From Sinomicrobium oceani (lineage in GTDB: Bacteria; Bacteroidota; Bacteroidia; Flavobacteriales; Flavobacteriaceae): 49,196 nt of DNA. The translations under genes and the position numbers were made by a program. The stretch covers positions 1-49,196 of the forward strand of contig NZ_FPJE01000029.1 of NCBI RefSeq assembly GCF_900119185.1. The letters are read 5' to 3'. This document shows positions 1 to 7,975 of the stretch, in pieces. The number at the start of each line of letters is the position of its first letter. The stretch's first letter is position 1. The notes under the pieces are model-generated. The model worked only from the letters and a program-made list of their open reading frames with translations, was not told the DNA's origin and made no database searches.

Positions 1-1
1 G

Positions 2-34
2 AGGAAGCGGGTGCTGTTTGCCAAAGCATATTAA
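2..34 (+). CDS. 3' end of an unidentified gene cut by the left edge
   Basis: One reading frame runs in from the left edge and stops at TAA 32-34, ending ...VLFAKAY. It lies just ahead of an intrinsic terminator at 39-75, as expected for the last codons of a plus-strand gene. Only about ten residues are visible, so no family can be assigned. The other two plus frames run through the terminator and look less gene-like. Confidence 0.4.
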   Translation, partial: RKRVLFAKAY

Positions 35-38
35 ACAA

Positions 39-76
39 AAAAACCGGCATGTCATTCTGGATCCGCCGGTTTTTTT
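39..76 (+). terminator. Intrinsic terminator at left edge
   Basis: AAAAACCGGC (39-48) pairs with GCCGGTTTTT (65-74) around a 16-base loop, and a T run follows. The flanking A and T runs make it usable in both directions, so it can serve the truncated plus-strand gene and the minus-strand bTHX gene ending at 102. Confidence 0.75.
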
Positions 77-101
77 ATGTGTTGTTCTCTCTTTAAGGTA
101 T

Positions 102-239
102 TTACTGATCTGCCGTATTTACTGTTTCCGCTTTAATGTGTTTGGAACGAACCTTGAATTTCCGGCGATGGGGGCGTAATTTTCCGTAAGACCCCATGAT
201 TATTTTACCTCTTTTCGTTTTTTTGTCTCCTTTTCCCAT
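102..239 (-). CDS. Small-subunit ribosomal protein bTHX (45 aa)
   Basis: This 45-codon ATG-to-TAA frame encodes a very basic peptide beginning MGKGDKKTKRGKI, then MGSYGKLRPHRRKFKV. The GKGDKKT-RGKI...GSYG pattern is the signature of bTHX, a short basic peptide that in Thermus sits in the head of the 30S subunit among 16S rRNA helices; Bacteroidota encode a homologue. About 40% of the first 38 residues are Lys or Arg, with an acidic/neutral tail. It lies 78 bases after trpA on the same strand, separated from it by a terminator-like hairpin, so it probably has its own promoter rather than belonging to the trp operon. A weak -7-like TAAGTTTA sits 15-25 bases upstream. It is easily missed because of its length. 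Confidence 0.9.
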   Translation of the reverse strand: MGKGDKKTKRGKIIMGSYGKLRPHRRKFKVRSKHIKAETVNTADQ

Positions 240-293
240 TTTTTAATCATTTGGTTAAACTTAGCCACAAGTTACTAAATTCTATAGAAAGAC

Positions 294-327
294 AAAAACG
301 GATTCGGGTGTGAGACGCTAACGAATC
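294..327 (-). terminator. Terminator-like hairpin at the end of the trp operon
   Basis: On the minus strand GATTCG (rc of 322-327) pairs with CGAATC (rc of 301-306), followed by a T5 run (294-298). The 5' arm overlaps the region around the trpA stop codon. The stem is only six base pairs with a 15-base loop, so termination may be incomplete. Confidence 0.5.
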
Positions 328-1085
328 GTACGGATAAAATCCGGGATGCCGTCTTTTCCCTTGTCATTCAGAGATTTGATGAAAGCAGAGCCTATAATGG
401 CGCCTTTAGCCAGATGGGTGGCGGCGCGGAATGTTTCTTCATTGCTGATCCCGAAGCCTACAATTTGAGGGTTTTTCAGCCGGAGGTTATGAATGCGCTC
501 AAAATACTGTTGCTGTTCTTCTCCGAAAGTACTTTTTGCTCCGGTAACACTGGCAGAGCTTACCATATAGATAAAACCGTCCGAGACCGAATCGATAAAG
601 CGTATTCTTTCGTCCGGGGTTTGCGGTGTAATGAGAAATATGTTGGCCAGGCCGTATTTTTCGAACATATCTTTGTACTCTTCTTCGTAAACATCCACCG
701 GAAGGTCCGGAATGATGAGTCCGTCTATCCCCGTGTCCGCACATTTTTTGCAGAAATCTTCCACGCCGTATTGCATAATGGGATTGAAATAGCCCATGAT
801 AATAAGGGGAATGTCTACAGTTTTACGGATATCCCGGAGCTGCTCGAATACCCTGGCTGTAGTCATGCCGTTTTTCAGGGCTTTCGTAGAGCTTTCCTGA
901 ATGGTGGGGCCATCGGCCAGCGGATCGCTGAAGGGGAGGCCTATCTCTATCATATCCACCCCGCTGTCCTGAAGGCTTTGGATGATGGAGACCGTGTCTT
1001 CCGGCCCCGGATAGCCTGCTGTGAAATATATGGACAGGATTTTTTTATCTTCCTGTAACTTTTTGTGTATCCTGTTGGTCGTCAT
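318..1085 (-). CDS. trpA: Tryptophan synthase alpha subunit
   Basis: TrpA cleaves indole-3-glycerol phosphate to indole and glyceraldehyde 3-phosphate and passes indole through a tunnel to TrpB. The 255-residue protein has the normal length of this TIM-barrel family. The segment MIEIGLPFSDPLADGPTIQ carries the catalytic Glu47 and Asp58, equivalent to Glu49 and Asp60 of the E. coli enzyme. FGI at about residue 215 and GSAF near 235 correspond to the phosphate-binding loops. It is the last gene of the minus-strand trp operon, 103 bases after trpB; that gap holds no other gene. The complementary-strand frames through this region are shadows. No key residue is missing, so a functional enzyme is expected. 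Confidence 0.97.
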   Translation of the reverse strand: MTTNRIHKKLQEDKKILSIYFTAGYPGPEDTVSIIQSLQDSGVDMIEIGLPFSDPLADGPTIQESSTKALKNGMTTARVFEQLRDIRKTVDIPLIIMGYFNPIMQYGVEDFCKKCADTGIDGLIIPDLPVDVYEEEYKDMFEKYGLANIFLITPQTPDERIRFIDSVSDGFIYMVSSASVTGAKSTFGEEQQQYFERIHNLRLKNPQIVGFGISNEETFRAATHLAKGAIIGSAFIKSLNDKGKDGIPDFIRTIR

Positions 1086-1188
1086 TCTTTATATTTTTTT
1101 TCGGTGCCTTTCAGTACCGTTGAGATTCGAAATATGATGTGCCCGGTTCCCGGAGGAAAGGTGTGTTCCCAAGCGGGTTTATCACGAT

Positions 1189-2421
1189 TTAAAGTCCGAA
1201 GTGATCGATATATGTGCTGAGGTCTTTGTCTCCCCTTCCGGAAAGGGCAACCACAACCACATCATCACTTTTAAATGAGGTATTTCCGAAAATGGCCAGG
1301 GCGTGGCTCGATTCTATAGCGGGAATAATACCTTCTGTTTTACACAGCTCGAGTCCGGCTTTCATGGCTTCGTCATCCGTGATCGATTTGAAAGTAGCAC
1401 GGCCCGAGGTACAAAGGTGGGCGTGCATAGGTCCTACTCCCGGATAGTCAAGCCCGGCTGAAATGGAATAAGGTTCGGTAATCTGTCCGTCAGGAGTTTG
1501 CATGAGCAGGGTCTTGCATCCGTGAATGATACCCTGATGTCCGAGGACGGAAGTTGCGGCGCTTTCCCCGGAATCAATTCCTTTTCCGGCAGCTTCCACG
1601 GCGATAATCTTCACTTGTTCTTCATCCAGAAAGTGATAAAAAGTTCCGGCAGCATTACTTCCTCCTCCGATGCAGGCTACCACATAATCGGGATTTTCGC
1701 GTCCTTCTTTTTCCTGGAGCTGAGCCTTGATCTCTTCGGATATTACGCTCTGGAATCTCGTCACCATATCCGGGTAGGGATGCGGGCCAATAGCCGACCC
1801 GATAATGTAGTGCGTATCTACCGGATTGTTGATCCAGTCGCGGATAGCCTCATTAGTGGCGTCTTTCAGGGTTTTACTCCCGGAGCGTGCGGGGCGGACT
1901 TCAGCGCCGAGCATTTTCATACGGGCTACATTCGGTGCCTGTCGTGCAATATCGATCTCTCCCATGTAAACAACACAATCCATTCCCATGAGTGCACAAA
2001 CCGTAGCGGTAGCCACGCCGTGCTGCCCGGCACCTGTTTCGGCGATGATCCTCGTTTTTCCAAGCCGTCTGGCCATGAGGATCTGGCCTATGGTGTTATT
2101 GATCTTATGGGCGCCGGTATGGTTGAGGTCTTCCCGTTTGAGATAGATTTTTGTGCCGTATTTTTCGGACATCCGTTTTGCAAAATAGAGCGGGGAAGGA
2201 CGACCTACATAATCTTTAAGGAGCTGATCGAATTCTTGCTTAAACGAAGGTTCGCTCATGACTTCGAGATATTTCCGTCGGAGTTCTTCGACATTCGGGT
2301 ATAACATCTCGGGGATAAACGCACCTCCGAATTCACCGTAGTAACCGCGTTCGCTGACATGATAAGCCCCTTTACCCGCATTTCCTCCGATCGGGGAGGC
2401 AATTTTTACTGGTGCTGACAT
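1189..2421 (-). CDS. trpB: Tryptophan synthase beta subunit
   Basis: TrpB is the PLP enzyme that condenses indole with serine to give tryptophan in the alpha2beta2 complex. The 410-residue sequence has the PLP-lysine motif [13 protein letters not shown] (Lys106) and the phosphate-binding GGGSNA loop near residue 250. A roughly 25-residue N-terminal tail precedes the conserved [10 protein letters not shown] start of the family. This is the standard TrpB1 type that pairs with a TrpA. Its ATG lies inside the 3' end of trpF (16-base overlap), so the two are probably translationally coupled. It shares the trp leader attenuator with the rest of the operon. Confidence 0.97.
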   Translation of the reverse strand: MSAPVKIASPIGGNAGKGAYHVSERGYYGEFGGAFIPEMLYPNVEELRRKYLEVMSEPSFKQEFDQLLKDYVGRPSPLYFAKRMSEKYGTKIYLKREDLNHTGAHKINNTIGQILMARRLGKTRIIAETGAGQHGVATATVCALMGMDCVVYMGEIDIARQAPNVARMKMLGAEVRPARSGSKTLKDATNEAIRDWINNPVDTHYIIGSAIGPHPYPDMVTRFQSVISEEIKAQLQEKEGRENPDYVVACIGGGSNAAGTFYHFLDEEQVKIIAVEAAGKGIDSGESAATSVLGHQGIIHGCKTLLMQTPDGQITEPYSISAGLDYPGVGPMHAHLCTSGRATFKSITDDEAMKAGLELCKTEGIIPAIESSHALAIFGNTSFKSDDVVVVALSGRGDKDLSTYIDHFGL

Positions 2422-3083
2422 AATATTTTTGATTTAAATTCTTGTAATTGTTTTGTGTTCTTCCTGCCAGGCTCCGTTTCGAACCTGCTGTTTACATCGA
2501 TAGCGTGGCATAGCGCGGCCACTTTGTTATACCCCGGACTGTTCAGGAATCCGGTGATCAGTCCGGTTTCTTCCGGTCCGATTCCTCCGCTCAGGAAAAA
2601 GGGTTTCTCCGAAGGGTAATTCCGGAAGACACCCCAGTCGAACGTGTAACCGTTTCCTCCGGGTTGCTCGCCTTTGGTGTCGAAGAGAAAATAATCCACA
2701 TCATCTTCGAAAGGGTGCAACCGACTAAAATCGAATTGGTCTTTTACCGAAAATACTTTGATGATTTCCACTGCTGGTAAAACCTGCCGGAGTTCCCGGC
2801 AGAATACCGCATGTTCCCCGCCGTGAAGCTGCACGGCCTGTAATTGATATTGCGTGGCTTTTCGGGTTATCTCATGTATGGTCGCATTGACGAATACCCC
2901 GGTTTTTTTTATTTTCCCGGGAATCTCCGGAATAATTCCGTCGAAATATCGCGGAGATTTGTCATAAAAAATAAAGCCGAGGTAGTCGGGCCCAAGCGCA
3001 GCGACCTCCAGGATGTTTTCCGGGTATTTCATGCCGCACACTTTGAGTAGTGGTTGATGGTGATATGCTGAATGTTCGGCCAT
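2406..3083 (-). CDS. trpF: Phosphoribosylanthranilate isomerase
   Basis: TrpF performs the Amadori rearrangement of phosphoribosylanthranilate to CdRP, the third step after anthranilate. The 225-residue TIM barrel has the N-terminal [11 protein letters not shown] motif with the catalytic Cys16. The segment [19 protein letters not shown] contains the family's catalytic aspartate, and FLSGGIGPE is a phosphate loop. It is a free-standing protein, not fused to TrpC as in enterobacteria. The start codon directly follows the trpC stop codon and the end overlaps trpB by 16 bases, showing tight packing in the middle of the operon. Confidence 0.95.
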   Translation of the reverse strand: MAEHSAYHHQPLLKVCGMKYPENILEVAALGPDYLGFIFYDKSPRYFDGIIPEIPGKIKKTGVFVNATIHEITRKATQYQLQAVQLHGGEHAVFCRELRQVLPAVEIIKVFSVKDQFDFSRLHPFEDDVDYFLFDTKGEQPGGNGYTFDWGVFRNYPSEKPFFLSGGIGPEETGLITGFLNSPGYNKVAALCHAIDVNSRFETEPGRKNTKQLQEFKSKILCQHQ

Positions 3084-3872
3084 TTAACGGAGGATGTCTG
3101 TAATAAATGCACCGGCGCTCCGGCCGGGATCTTCTGTTTTCATAAAGTTTTCTCCTACCAGAAAGCCCTCGTAGCCATATTGTTGCAGGTCTTTTATAGT
3201 AGCCGGATCACTGATGCCGCTTTCGGATACTTTGACGAACTCATCGGGGATGATGCCGGAGAGTTGTTTACTGGTATTGATACTGACCTCGAAAGTTTTC
3301 AGATTACGGTTGTTTACCCCGAGCATATCGATACCGGGCATAATGGATTTGCGGAGTTCTTCTTCGTTATGAACTTCGAGCAGTACATCGAGCCCGAGCG
3401 ATTTGGCAAATCCGGAAAGGAATTTAATCTCTTCTTTGGTCAGGACCGCGGCAATAAGAAGTATGACATCTGCTCCATATGCCCTGGCTTCGAGGAGCTG
3501 ATACTCGTCCATGATGAACTCTTTTCGGAGCAGGGGAAGGGTAGTGGCTGCCCTGGCCTGTAACAGGTCGTCGAGCGATCCGCCGAAATATTTGCCATCG
3601 GTAAGTACCGACATACCACATACTCCTGCGTTTTCATATCCTGCGGCTACATCAGCAACACTCAAGGCCTGGTTTATTACGGCCCTTGACGGCGAACGCC
3701 TTTTGTGTTCGGCAATAATACCGGATTTGCTGGCTTTCAGTTTGCCCGCAAGCGATGTTGTTGTACGGCTAAAAAGGACAGCGTTTTCCAGTTGAGAGAC
3801 CGGGACTATACTTTTTTTGAGTTCGACCTCTCTGCGTTTATCAGCTATGATCTTGTCTAAGATGTTAGACAT
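3084..3872 (-). CDS. trpC: Indole-3-glycerol phosphate synthase
   Basis: TrpC closes the indole ring, converting CdRP to indole-3-glycerol phosphate with loss of CO2 and water. The 262-residue protein has the normal single-domain length. Diagnostic segments include AEHKRRSPSRAVI near residues 55-65 (catalytic lysine and substrate loop), LLRKEFIMDEYQ near 114-125, DVLLEVHNEEEL near 160, and GVNNRNLKTF and SESGIS further on. It lies 46 bases after trpD and abuts trpF without a gap. No fusion, truncation or lost motif was seen. Confidence 0.96.
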   Translation of the reverse strand: MSNILDKIIADKRREVELKKSIVPVSQLENAVLFSRTTTSLAGKLKASKSGIIAEHKRRSPSRAVINQALSVADVAAGYENAGVCGMSVLTDGKYFGGSLDDLLQARAATTLPLLRKEFIMDEYQLLEARAYGADVILLIAAVLTKEEIKFLSGFAKSLGLDVLLEVHNEEELRKSIMPGIDMLGVNNRNLKTFEVSINTSKQLSGIIPDEFVKVSESGISDPATIKDLQQYGYEGFLVGENFMKTEDPGRSAGAFITDILR

Positions 3873-3918
3873 AAGGTTCTGTTTTTAAGGTTCCTGATAA
3901 TTAATATTTGTTTGTCGT

Positions 3919-4911
3919 TTACCTGCTGATTTCCTGTAGTTTGCGGAGGGATTGCAGAGCCTTTCCGGAGAACAGGCTTTCCTTTGCCATATCGTACCCC
4001 TCCTTTGGAGTGAGGTCTTTTGCGGTGGCAATGGCCATTCCTGCATTGGCGCAGACTACATTGTTCTGGGCTTCTGTTCCTTTTCCGCTGATAACGTCCA
4101 TAAAAATGGCAGCCGATGCTTCTATGGTTTCACCTCCTTTAATAGCCGCACTGTCCAGGCTGTTCACCCCGAAGTCTTCCGGGGTAAGCATTTGTTCGGA
4201 GTTGTTGCGGATTGCTTTGGCCGGACCGGTGAGTGAAAGTTCGTCATACCCGTCGAGCGCGTGCAATATGGTATAGTTTTTATCGGTATTCTGATAGAGA
4301 TATCCGTACATTCTTGCAAGTTCGAGGTTGAATACCCCGACCATCTGGTTTTTGGGAAACGCTGGATTCACCATAGGGCCGAGCATATTGAAAAATGTTT
4401 TTACGGCAAGCTCTTTACGGATCGGACCGACGTTTTTCATGGCCGGGTGGAAGAGCGGTGCGTGAAGGACACAGATATTGGTTTTGTCAATAGAACGTTT
4501 CAGGAAATCGGGATCGTTTGAGAATTTGATACCCAGGAATTCCATAACATTGCTGGAGCCGCATTTAGAGGAAACACCGTAATTACCGTGTTTGGTAACC
4601 GGAATTCCGGCCCCTGCCGTGATGAACGATGCCAGTGTGGAAATATTGAATGTGTCTTTTCCGTCTCCACCGGTTCCGCACAGGTCAATAGCTTCATAGC
4701 CGTCCAGTTCTACGGCGATGCAGAGTTCCAGAAGCGCATCGCGAAAACCTTCCAGTTCTTCTACGGTTATACTCCGCATCATATAGACCGTTAAAAATGC
4801 TGCGATCTGGCTGGTGTTGTATGACCCTTGTGAAATATTAACCAATACGTTCCTGGCCTCTTCCTTGGAGATGGTTTCGTGGTTGATCAGTCTGTTTAGT
4901 ATGGCTTTCAT
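3919..4911 (-). CDS. trpD: Anthranilate phosphoribosyltransferase
   Basis: TrpD transfers phosphoribose from PRPP to anthranilate. The 330-residue protein has the family length. The glycine-rich PRPP loop LCGTGGDGKDTFNIST lies near residues 78-93, KHGNYGVSSKCGSSNVMEFLG near 108-128, and the RKELAVKTFFNMLGPMVNP segment near 165-183. The four-helix N-terminal domain is complete. It follows trpG after a 123-base gap that contains short heptamer repeats able to fold (4925-4960). It is a separate gene, not the TrpGD fusion found in enterobacteria. Confidence 0.96.
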   Translation of the reverse strand: MKAILNRLINHETISKEEARNVLVNISQGSYNTSQIAAFLTVYMMRSITVEELEGFRDALLELCIAVELDGYEAIDLCGTGGDGKDTFNISTLASFITAGAGIPVTKHGNYGVSSKCGSSNVMEFLGIKFSNDPDFLKRSIDKTNICVLHAPLFHPAMKNVGPIRKELAVKTFFNMLGPMVNPAFPKNQMVGVFNLELARMYGYLYQNTDKNYTILHALDGYDELSLTGPAKAIRNNSEQMLTPEDFGVNSLDSAAIKGGETIEASAAIFMDVISGKGTEAQNNVVCANAGMAIATAKDLTPKEGYDMAKESLFSGKALQSLRKLQEISR

Positions 4912-4924
4912 TATTGTTTTTTTA

Positions 4925-4960
4925 TCCGAAGTCCGAAGTATAAAGCCGGAGTTCGGAGTT
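4925..4960. repeat. Paired heptamer repeats in the trpG-trpD gap
   Basis: TCCGAAG occurs twice in tandem (4925-4931, 4932-4938) and CGGAGTT twice in tandem (4947-4953, 4954-4960), with eight bases between. The two arrays are imperfectly complementary, so the mRNA can form a short mismatched hairpin between trpG and trpD. Function unknown. Confidence 0.6.
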
Positions 4961-5034
4961 ATTTGATGTTTTTCTTCAGTACCATCATCATATCGGATGA
5001 TTTATTTTCGCTCCGGACTTGTGACTTCCTGCTA

Positions 5035-5616
5035 TTAGCTGTTACCGCTTTTAAGCCAGTTTTTCAATATTTTTTTGCCATCCGGTGTGAGGACGGATTC
5101 GGGGTGATACTGTACTCCTTTTACATCGTATTCGCGGTGACGAAGCGACATCACCTGTCCGTTCTCGTCGAAAGAAGTGGCTTCGAGCGTATCGGGAAGT
5201 TCCGGGGCTACTACCCACGAATGGTAGCGGCCGACTTCAATGTCTTTATCGAGGCCTTCGAAAAGAGGTTCGTCTTTTACGATAATCTTTACGGTAGTAG
5301 CTACACCGTGATACACCTTGTTCAGGTTAATGATCTTTCCGCCGAAGACTTCGCCTATGGCCTGCTGGCCGAGACAAACCCCGAGAATGCTCTTTGTCGG
5401 AGCGTATTTCCGGATGATGTCTTTGAGAAGGCCGGCTTCGTCGGGGATTCCGGGCCCCGGAGACAGTAATATTTTGTCAAAATCTTCGGCTTCTTCCAGC
5501 AGGAGCTGGTCATTACGCTTTACGGTAACTTCTCCTCCGAGGTCTTCGAGATAATGTACGAGGTTGTATGTGAAACTGTCGTAATTATCGATAACCAGTA
5601 TTTTCTGTGTTTTCAT
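5035..5616 (-). CDS. trpG: Anthranilate synthase glutaminase subunit
   Basis: TrpG hydrolyses glutamine and supplies ammonia to TrpE for anthranilate synthesis. The class I glutamine amidotransferase fold is clear: VIDNYDSFTYNLVHYLE at the N terminus, the LLSPGPGIP oxyanion strand near residue 55, nucleophile Cys81 in GVCLGQQAIGE, and the His-Glu pair in VQYHPESVLT near the C terminus. At 193 residues it is a stand-alone subunit. A GTG lies one codon before the chosen ATG (5616) and would add one residue. It follows trpE by 32 bases. It could in principle also serve folate synthesis (PabA role), but position argues for Trp. Confidence 0.95.
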   Translation of the reverse strand: MKTQKILVIDNYDSFTYNLVHYLEDLGGEVTVKRNDQLLLEEAEDFDKILLSPGPGIPDEAGLLKDIIRKYAPTKSILGVCLGQQAIGEVFGGKIINLNKVYHGVATTVKIIVKDEPLFEGLDKDIEVGRYHSWVVAPELPDTLEATSFDENGQVMSLRHREYDVKGVQYHPESVLTPDGKKILKNWLKSGNS

Positions 5617-5648
5617 CACTTTGCTGTTCTTGTATTGATAGGACGTGA

Positions 5649-7043
5649 TTAAATGCTTTCGGCCAAGTCCATGGCTTTGTTAAGTGCCCCGAGTTTATTA
5701 AAGACCTCCTGTAATTCGCTTTCGGGACTCGATTCGGAGACGATCCCTGCCCCCGCCTGATAATGAAGCCTGTGATTTTTGCTGAGAAAGGTCCGGATCA
5801 TGATGGCATGATTAAAGTTGCCTTCAAAATCCATAAACCCAATGGCTCCGCCATAAAAGTCCCGGTTACAGTTTTCGTACTTGTCGATGAGCTGCATGGC
5901 CATATGTTTGGGAGCCCCGCTGAGTGTACCCGCAGGAAACGTATCGGCGACAACCTGCATGGTAGAGGCCTTTTCATGAAGTTTACCGGTTACCTTAGAG
6001 ACAAGGTGGATGACATGCGAGAAGAATTGTACTTCCCGGTAGGTCTCTACTTTGACATGATGTCCGTGCCGGCTCAGATCGTTACGCGCAAGGTCTACAA
6101 GCATTACATGCTCGGCATTTTCCTTGGCATCTTCGGCCAGTTGCCTGGCCAGAACCGTATCCTGTTCGTCATTTCCGGTACGGCGGAAGGTTCCGGCTAT
6201 GGGGTGTATCTCTGCTTTTCTGTCTTTGACAACGAGCTGTGCTTCCGGTGAAGAACCAAAGATCTTAAAGTTACCATAGTCGAAAAAGAAGAGGTAAGGA
6301 GAGGGGTTTATACTTCTCAGGGCACGGTACACATTAAATTCGTCTCCTTTGAATTCCTGGGAGAATCTTCTGGATAATACAAGTTGGAAGACATCGCCGC
6401 GATAACAGTGTTTTTTGGCGTATTCCACACTTTTTTTGTATTCCTCATCGGTGAGATTGGATACGGGAGCCCCGGTTTTGAAAAAATTGTACGTGGCGAA
6501 ATTTTTGGACTGGAGCAATTGCTCGATCTCCGGGATATTATTGGTGCCGTCCGTACTGTGACAGAAAATATAAGCCTCGTTTTTAAAATGATTGATGGCT
6601 ATGATGTTCTGATATACGGCATAATAAATGTCAGGGATGTCCAGTGTGTCTTCCTTGCGGGAGATCTCAATATCCTCGAAATGTCGGACACCGTCATAGG
6701 CAATGTAACCGAAAAGCCCTTTGTTGATAAACTTAAACCCGTTGTCTTCGGTCTGGAAAGCACGGGCAAAATCATGTATGGCCTGGGGAACGTCGGTGTT
6801 TTTTTCTATGTCGGTCTGTGCGCTCTTACCGTCCGGATAGGAGGTGGTGATGATCCCTTTTTTCACCTCTATACTGGCTATGGGATTGCAGCATATATAA
6901 GAGAAGCTGTTGTTGTTGGCGTGATAATCGCTGCTTTCCAGCAGGAGGCTGCCGGGATACCTGTCTCTTATCTTAAGGTAAACGCTGACCGGCGTTATCG
7001 TATCTGCGAGTATTTGTTTGTAATGTGTGGTTAAATGTATCAT
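5649..7043 (-). CDS. trpE: Anthranilate synthase component I
   Basis: TrpE makes anthranilate from chorismate, using ammonia from TrpG. The 464-residue protein has the N-terminal feedback domain with LLESS near residue 35, the tryptophan-binding element whose mutation relieves feedback inhibition in other bacteria. The C-terminal chorismate-binding domain has FQLVLSRRFSQ, FGSSPEAQLVV, HPIAGTFRR, DLARNDLSRHG, ATFPAGTLSGAPK-type and GAGIVSESSPESEL motifs. As the first structural gene of the operon it is directly controlled by the leader attenuator ending about 33 bases upstream. Both known layers of control, feedback and attenuation, are therefore present. Confidence 0.97.
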   Translation of the reverse strand: MIHLTTHYKQILADTITPVSVYLKIRDRYPGSLLLESSDYHANNNSFSYICCNPIASIEVKKGIITTSYPDGKSAQTDIEKNTDVPQAIHDFARAFQTEDNGFKFINKGLFGYIAYDGVRHFEDIEISRKEDTLDIPDIYYAVYQNIIAINHFKNEAYIFCHSTDGTNNIPEIEQLLQSKNFATYNFFKTGAPVSNLTDEEYKKSVEYAKKHCYRGDVFQLVLSRRFSQEFKGDEFNVYRALRSINPSPYLFFFDYGNFKIFGSSPEAQLVVKDRKAEIHPIAGTFRRTGNDEQDTVLARQLAEDAKENAEHVMLVDLARNDLSRHGHHVKVETYREVQFFSHVIHLVSKVTGKLHEKASTMQVVADTFPAGTLSGAPKHMAMQLIDKYENCNRDFYGGAIGFMDFEGNFNHAIMIRTFLSKNHRLHYQAGAGIVSESSPESELQEVFNKLGALNKAMDLAESI

Positions 7044-7075
7044 TGTTCTTTCAAAGTTATATAGCGTACGGAAAA

Positions 7076-7108
7076 CAAAAAAGGCTTGTCGTGATTGACA
7101 AGCCTTTT
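7076..7108 (-). terminator. trp attenuator terminator
   Basis: On the minus strand GGCTTGTC (rc 7097-7104) and GACAAGCC (rc 7083-7090) form a perfect 8-bp stem, extended by A/T pairs, with a six-base loop and a following T6 run. It lies between the Trp-rich leader peptide gene and trpE. A leader segment GUCGUGA, next to the leader stop codon, is complementary to UCACGAC in the loop and 3' arm, giving a candidate antiterminator pairing (inference). Confidence 0.88.
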
Positions 7109-7140
7109 GTATTTTGGTTTTAAAAATACTTAACAGGGTC

Positions 7141-7203
7141 TTAGCTCACGACGTTCTGACGTAAGTTGCTCCACCACCAAGTATTGTTTAAAATGTTGTG
7201 CAT
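7141..7203 (-). CDS. trpL: Trp operon leader peptide with three consecutive Trp codons
   Basis: This ATG-to-TAA frame encodes 20 residues, with TGG TGG TGG at residues 9-11 inside NNTWWWSNL. Such runs of the regulated amino acid are the hallmark of ribosome-mediated attenuation. It lies 12 bases or so after a good promoter and about 30 bases before the terminator in front of trpE. CUUACG (codons 14-15) can pair with CGUGAG near the stop codon as a pause hairpin, and GUCGUGA can instead pair with the terminator loop. When charged tRNA-Trp is scarce, a ribosome stalled on the Trp codons would free GUCGUGA and disfavour the terminator. The peptide itself probably has no function beyond this. Confidence 0.92.
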   Translation of the reverse strand: MHNILNNTWWWSNLRQNVVS

Positions 7204-7219
7204 TTGATTTTGTTTGCTA

Positions 7220-7249
7220 CAAATATAGAAAGGAAAACGATAATTACAA
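7220..7249 (-). promoter_or_regulatory. trp operon promoter
   Basis: On the minus strand a -33 TTG (rc 7247-7249) is 19 bases from a perfect -7 box TATATTTG (rc 7220-7227), matching the Bacteroidota housekeeping sigma consensus TTG-N17-23-TAnnTTTG. The inferred transcript would begin only about 10 bases before the leader peptide ATG. Confidence 0.8.
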
Positions 7250-7289
7250 GCTGCAAAATGCTTTTATAACAATTTTTTAGCTGAGATTT

Positions 7290-7328
7290 AAAAAAAAGGT
7301 CCTTTTTGAGAGCAAAAGGACCCTTTTT
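7290..7328. terminator. Terminator after yceI, bidirectional
   Basis: GGTCCTTTT (7298-7306) pairs with AAAAGGACC (7314-7322), flanked by A7 on the left and T6 on the right. It ends the minus-strand marR-nitroreductase-yceI transcript and separates it from the trp promoter. Confidence 0.85.
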
Positions 7329-7353
7329 TGTCATAGGTATTTTTCTGCTTTAC

Positions 7354-7932
7354 TTAGAAATTCAGATCGACAACCAGGTCGAATTCATCGTAAATGGTTT
7401 TGTCTCCAAGATTTTTGAAAAAGCTACCGGAATTGTACTTAACGTCATACTTACTTCGGTCAATTTTTATCGCTCCCGTTGCTTTATTTCCGTAAACAGA
7501 AAGTTCGAAACTTACCGGATGGGTTTTTTCTTTAATAGTAAGGTCTCCTGTTACTTTATAAGCATTTTTTCCGGTAGATTTTACTTTGGTGATCACCATT
7601 TTGGCTGTAGGATACTTTTGTACATCGAAAAAGTCTTCGGACTTCAGGTGGCCGTCAAGTTTATCTTTGTATTCACCTTCAAGGTCGGTAGCACTGATCG
7701 TGGTAAGATCTACTACGAATTCTCCTCCTGTAAGCTTATCACCTTCAAAAACAAGATGTCCTTCTTTGATGTCTACTACACCTTCGTGAGAACCGGTTAC
7801 TTTATATCCTTTCCAGGTAACTTTACTGGTAGAGGTGTCAACGGTTTTCTTCTCTTTTTCGATAGTTGAAAAAGCTACGGCACTAAAAGCCACTGTGAGC
7901 GTTAAAGCTACTTTTGCAAATTTGTTTTTCAT
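7354..7932 (-). CDS. YceI family secreted protein
   Basis: The 192-residue protein begins with a signal peptide (Lys-rich start, then a hydrophobic stretch ending near residue 22 at AFS). The rest matches the YceI lipocalin-like beta-barrel family: STSKVTWKGYKVTGSHEG near the start, a GEFVVDLTTIS strand, HLKSEDFFDVQKYPTAKMVITKV in the middle and LTIKEKTHPVSFELSV. YceI proteins bind long isoprenoid lipids in the periplasm; the physiological role is often unclear. It lies 43 bases after the nitroreductase gene and is probably in its operon under the MarR regulator. No strong promoter was seen in front of it. Confidence 0.92.
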   Translation of the reverse strand: MKNKFAKVALTLTVAFSAVAFSTIEKEKKTVDTSTSKVTWKGYKVTGSHEGVVDIKEGHLVFEGDKLTGGEFVVDLTTISATDLEGEYKDKLDGHLKSEDFFDVQKYPTAKMVITKVKSTGKNAYKVTGDLTIKEKTHPVSFELSVYGNKATGAIKIDRSKYDVKYNSGSFFKNLGDKTIYDEFDLVVDLNF

Positions 7933-7975
7933 GTTTCAGATAATTGTGTATTGATGTTAAATGTTAAGATGTTAC

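Noticed and set aside
5763-7034. Plus-strand open frames opposite trpE
   Set aside because: They are shadows of trpE codon bias; the minus-strand protein matches the family throughout.
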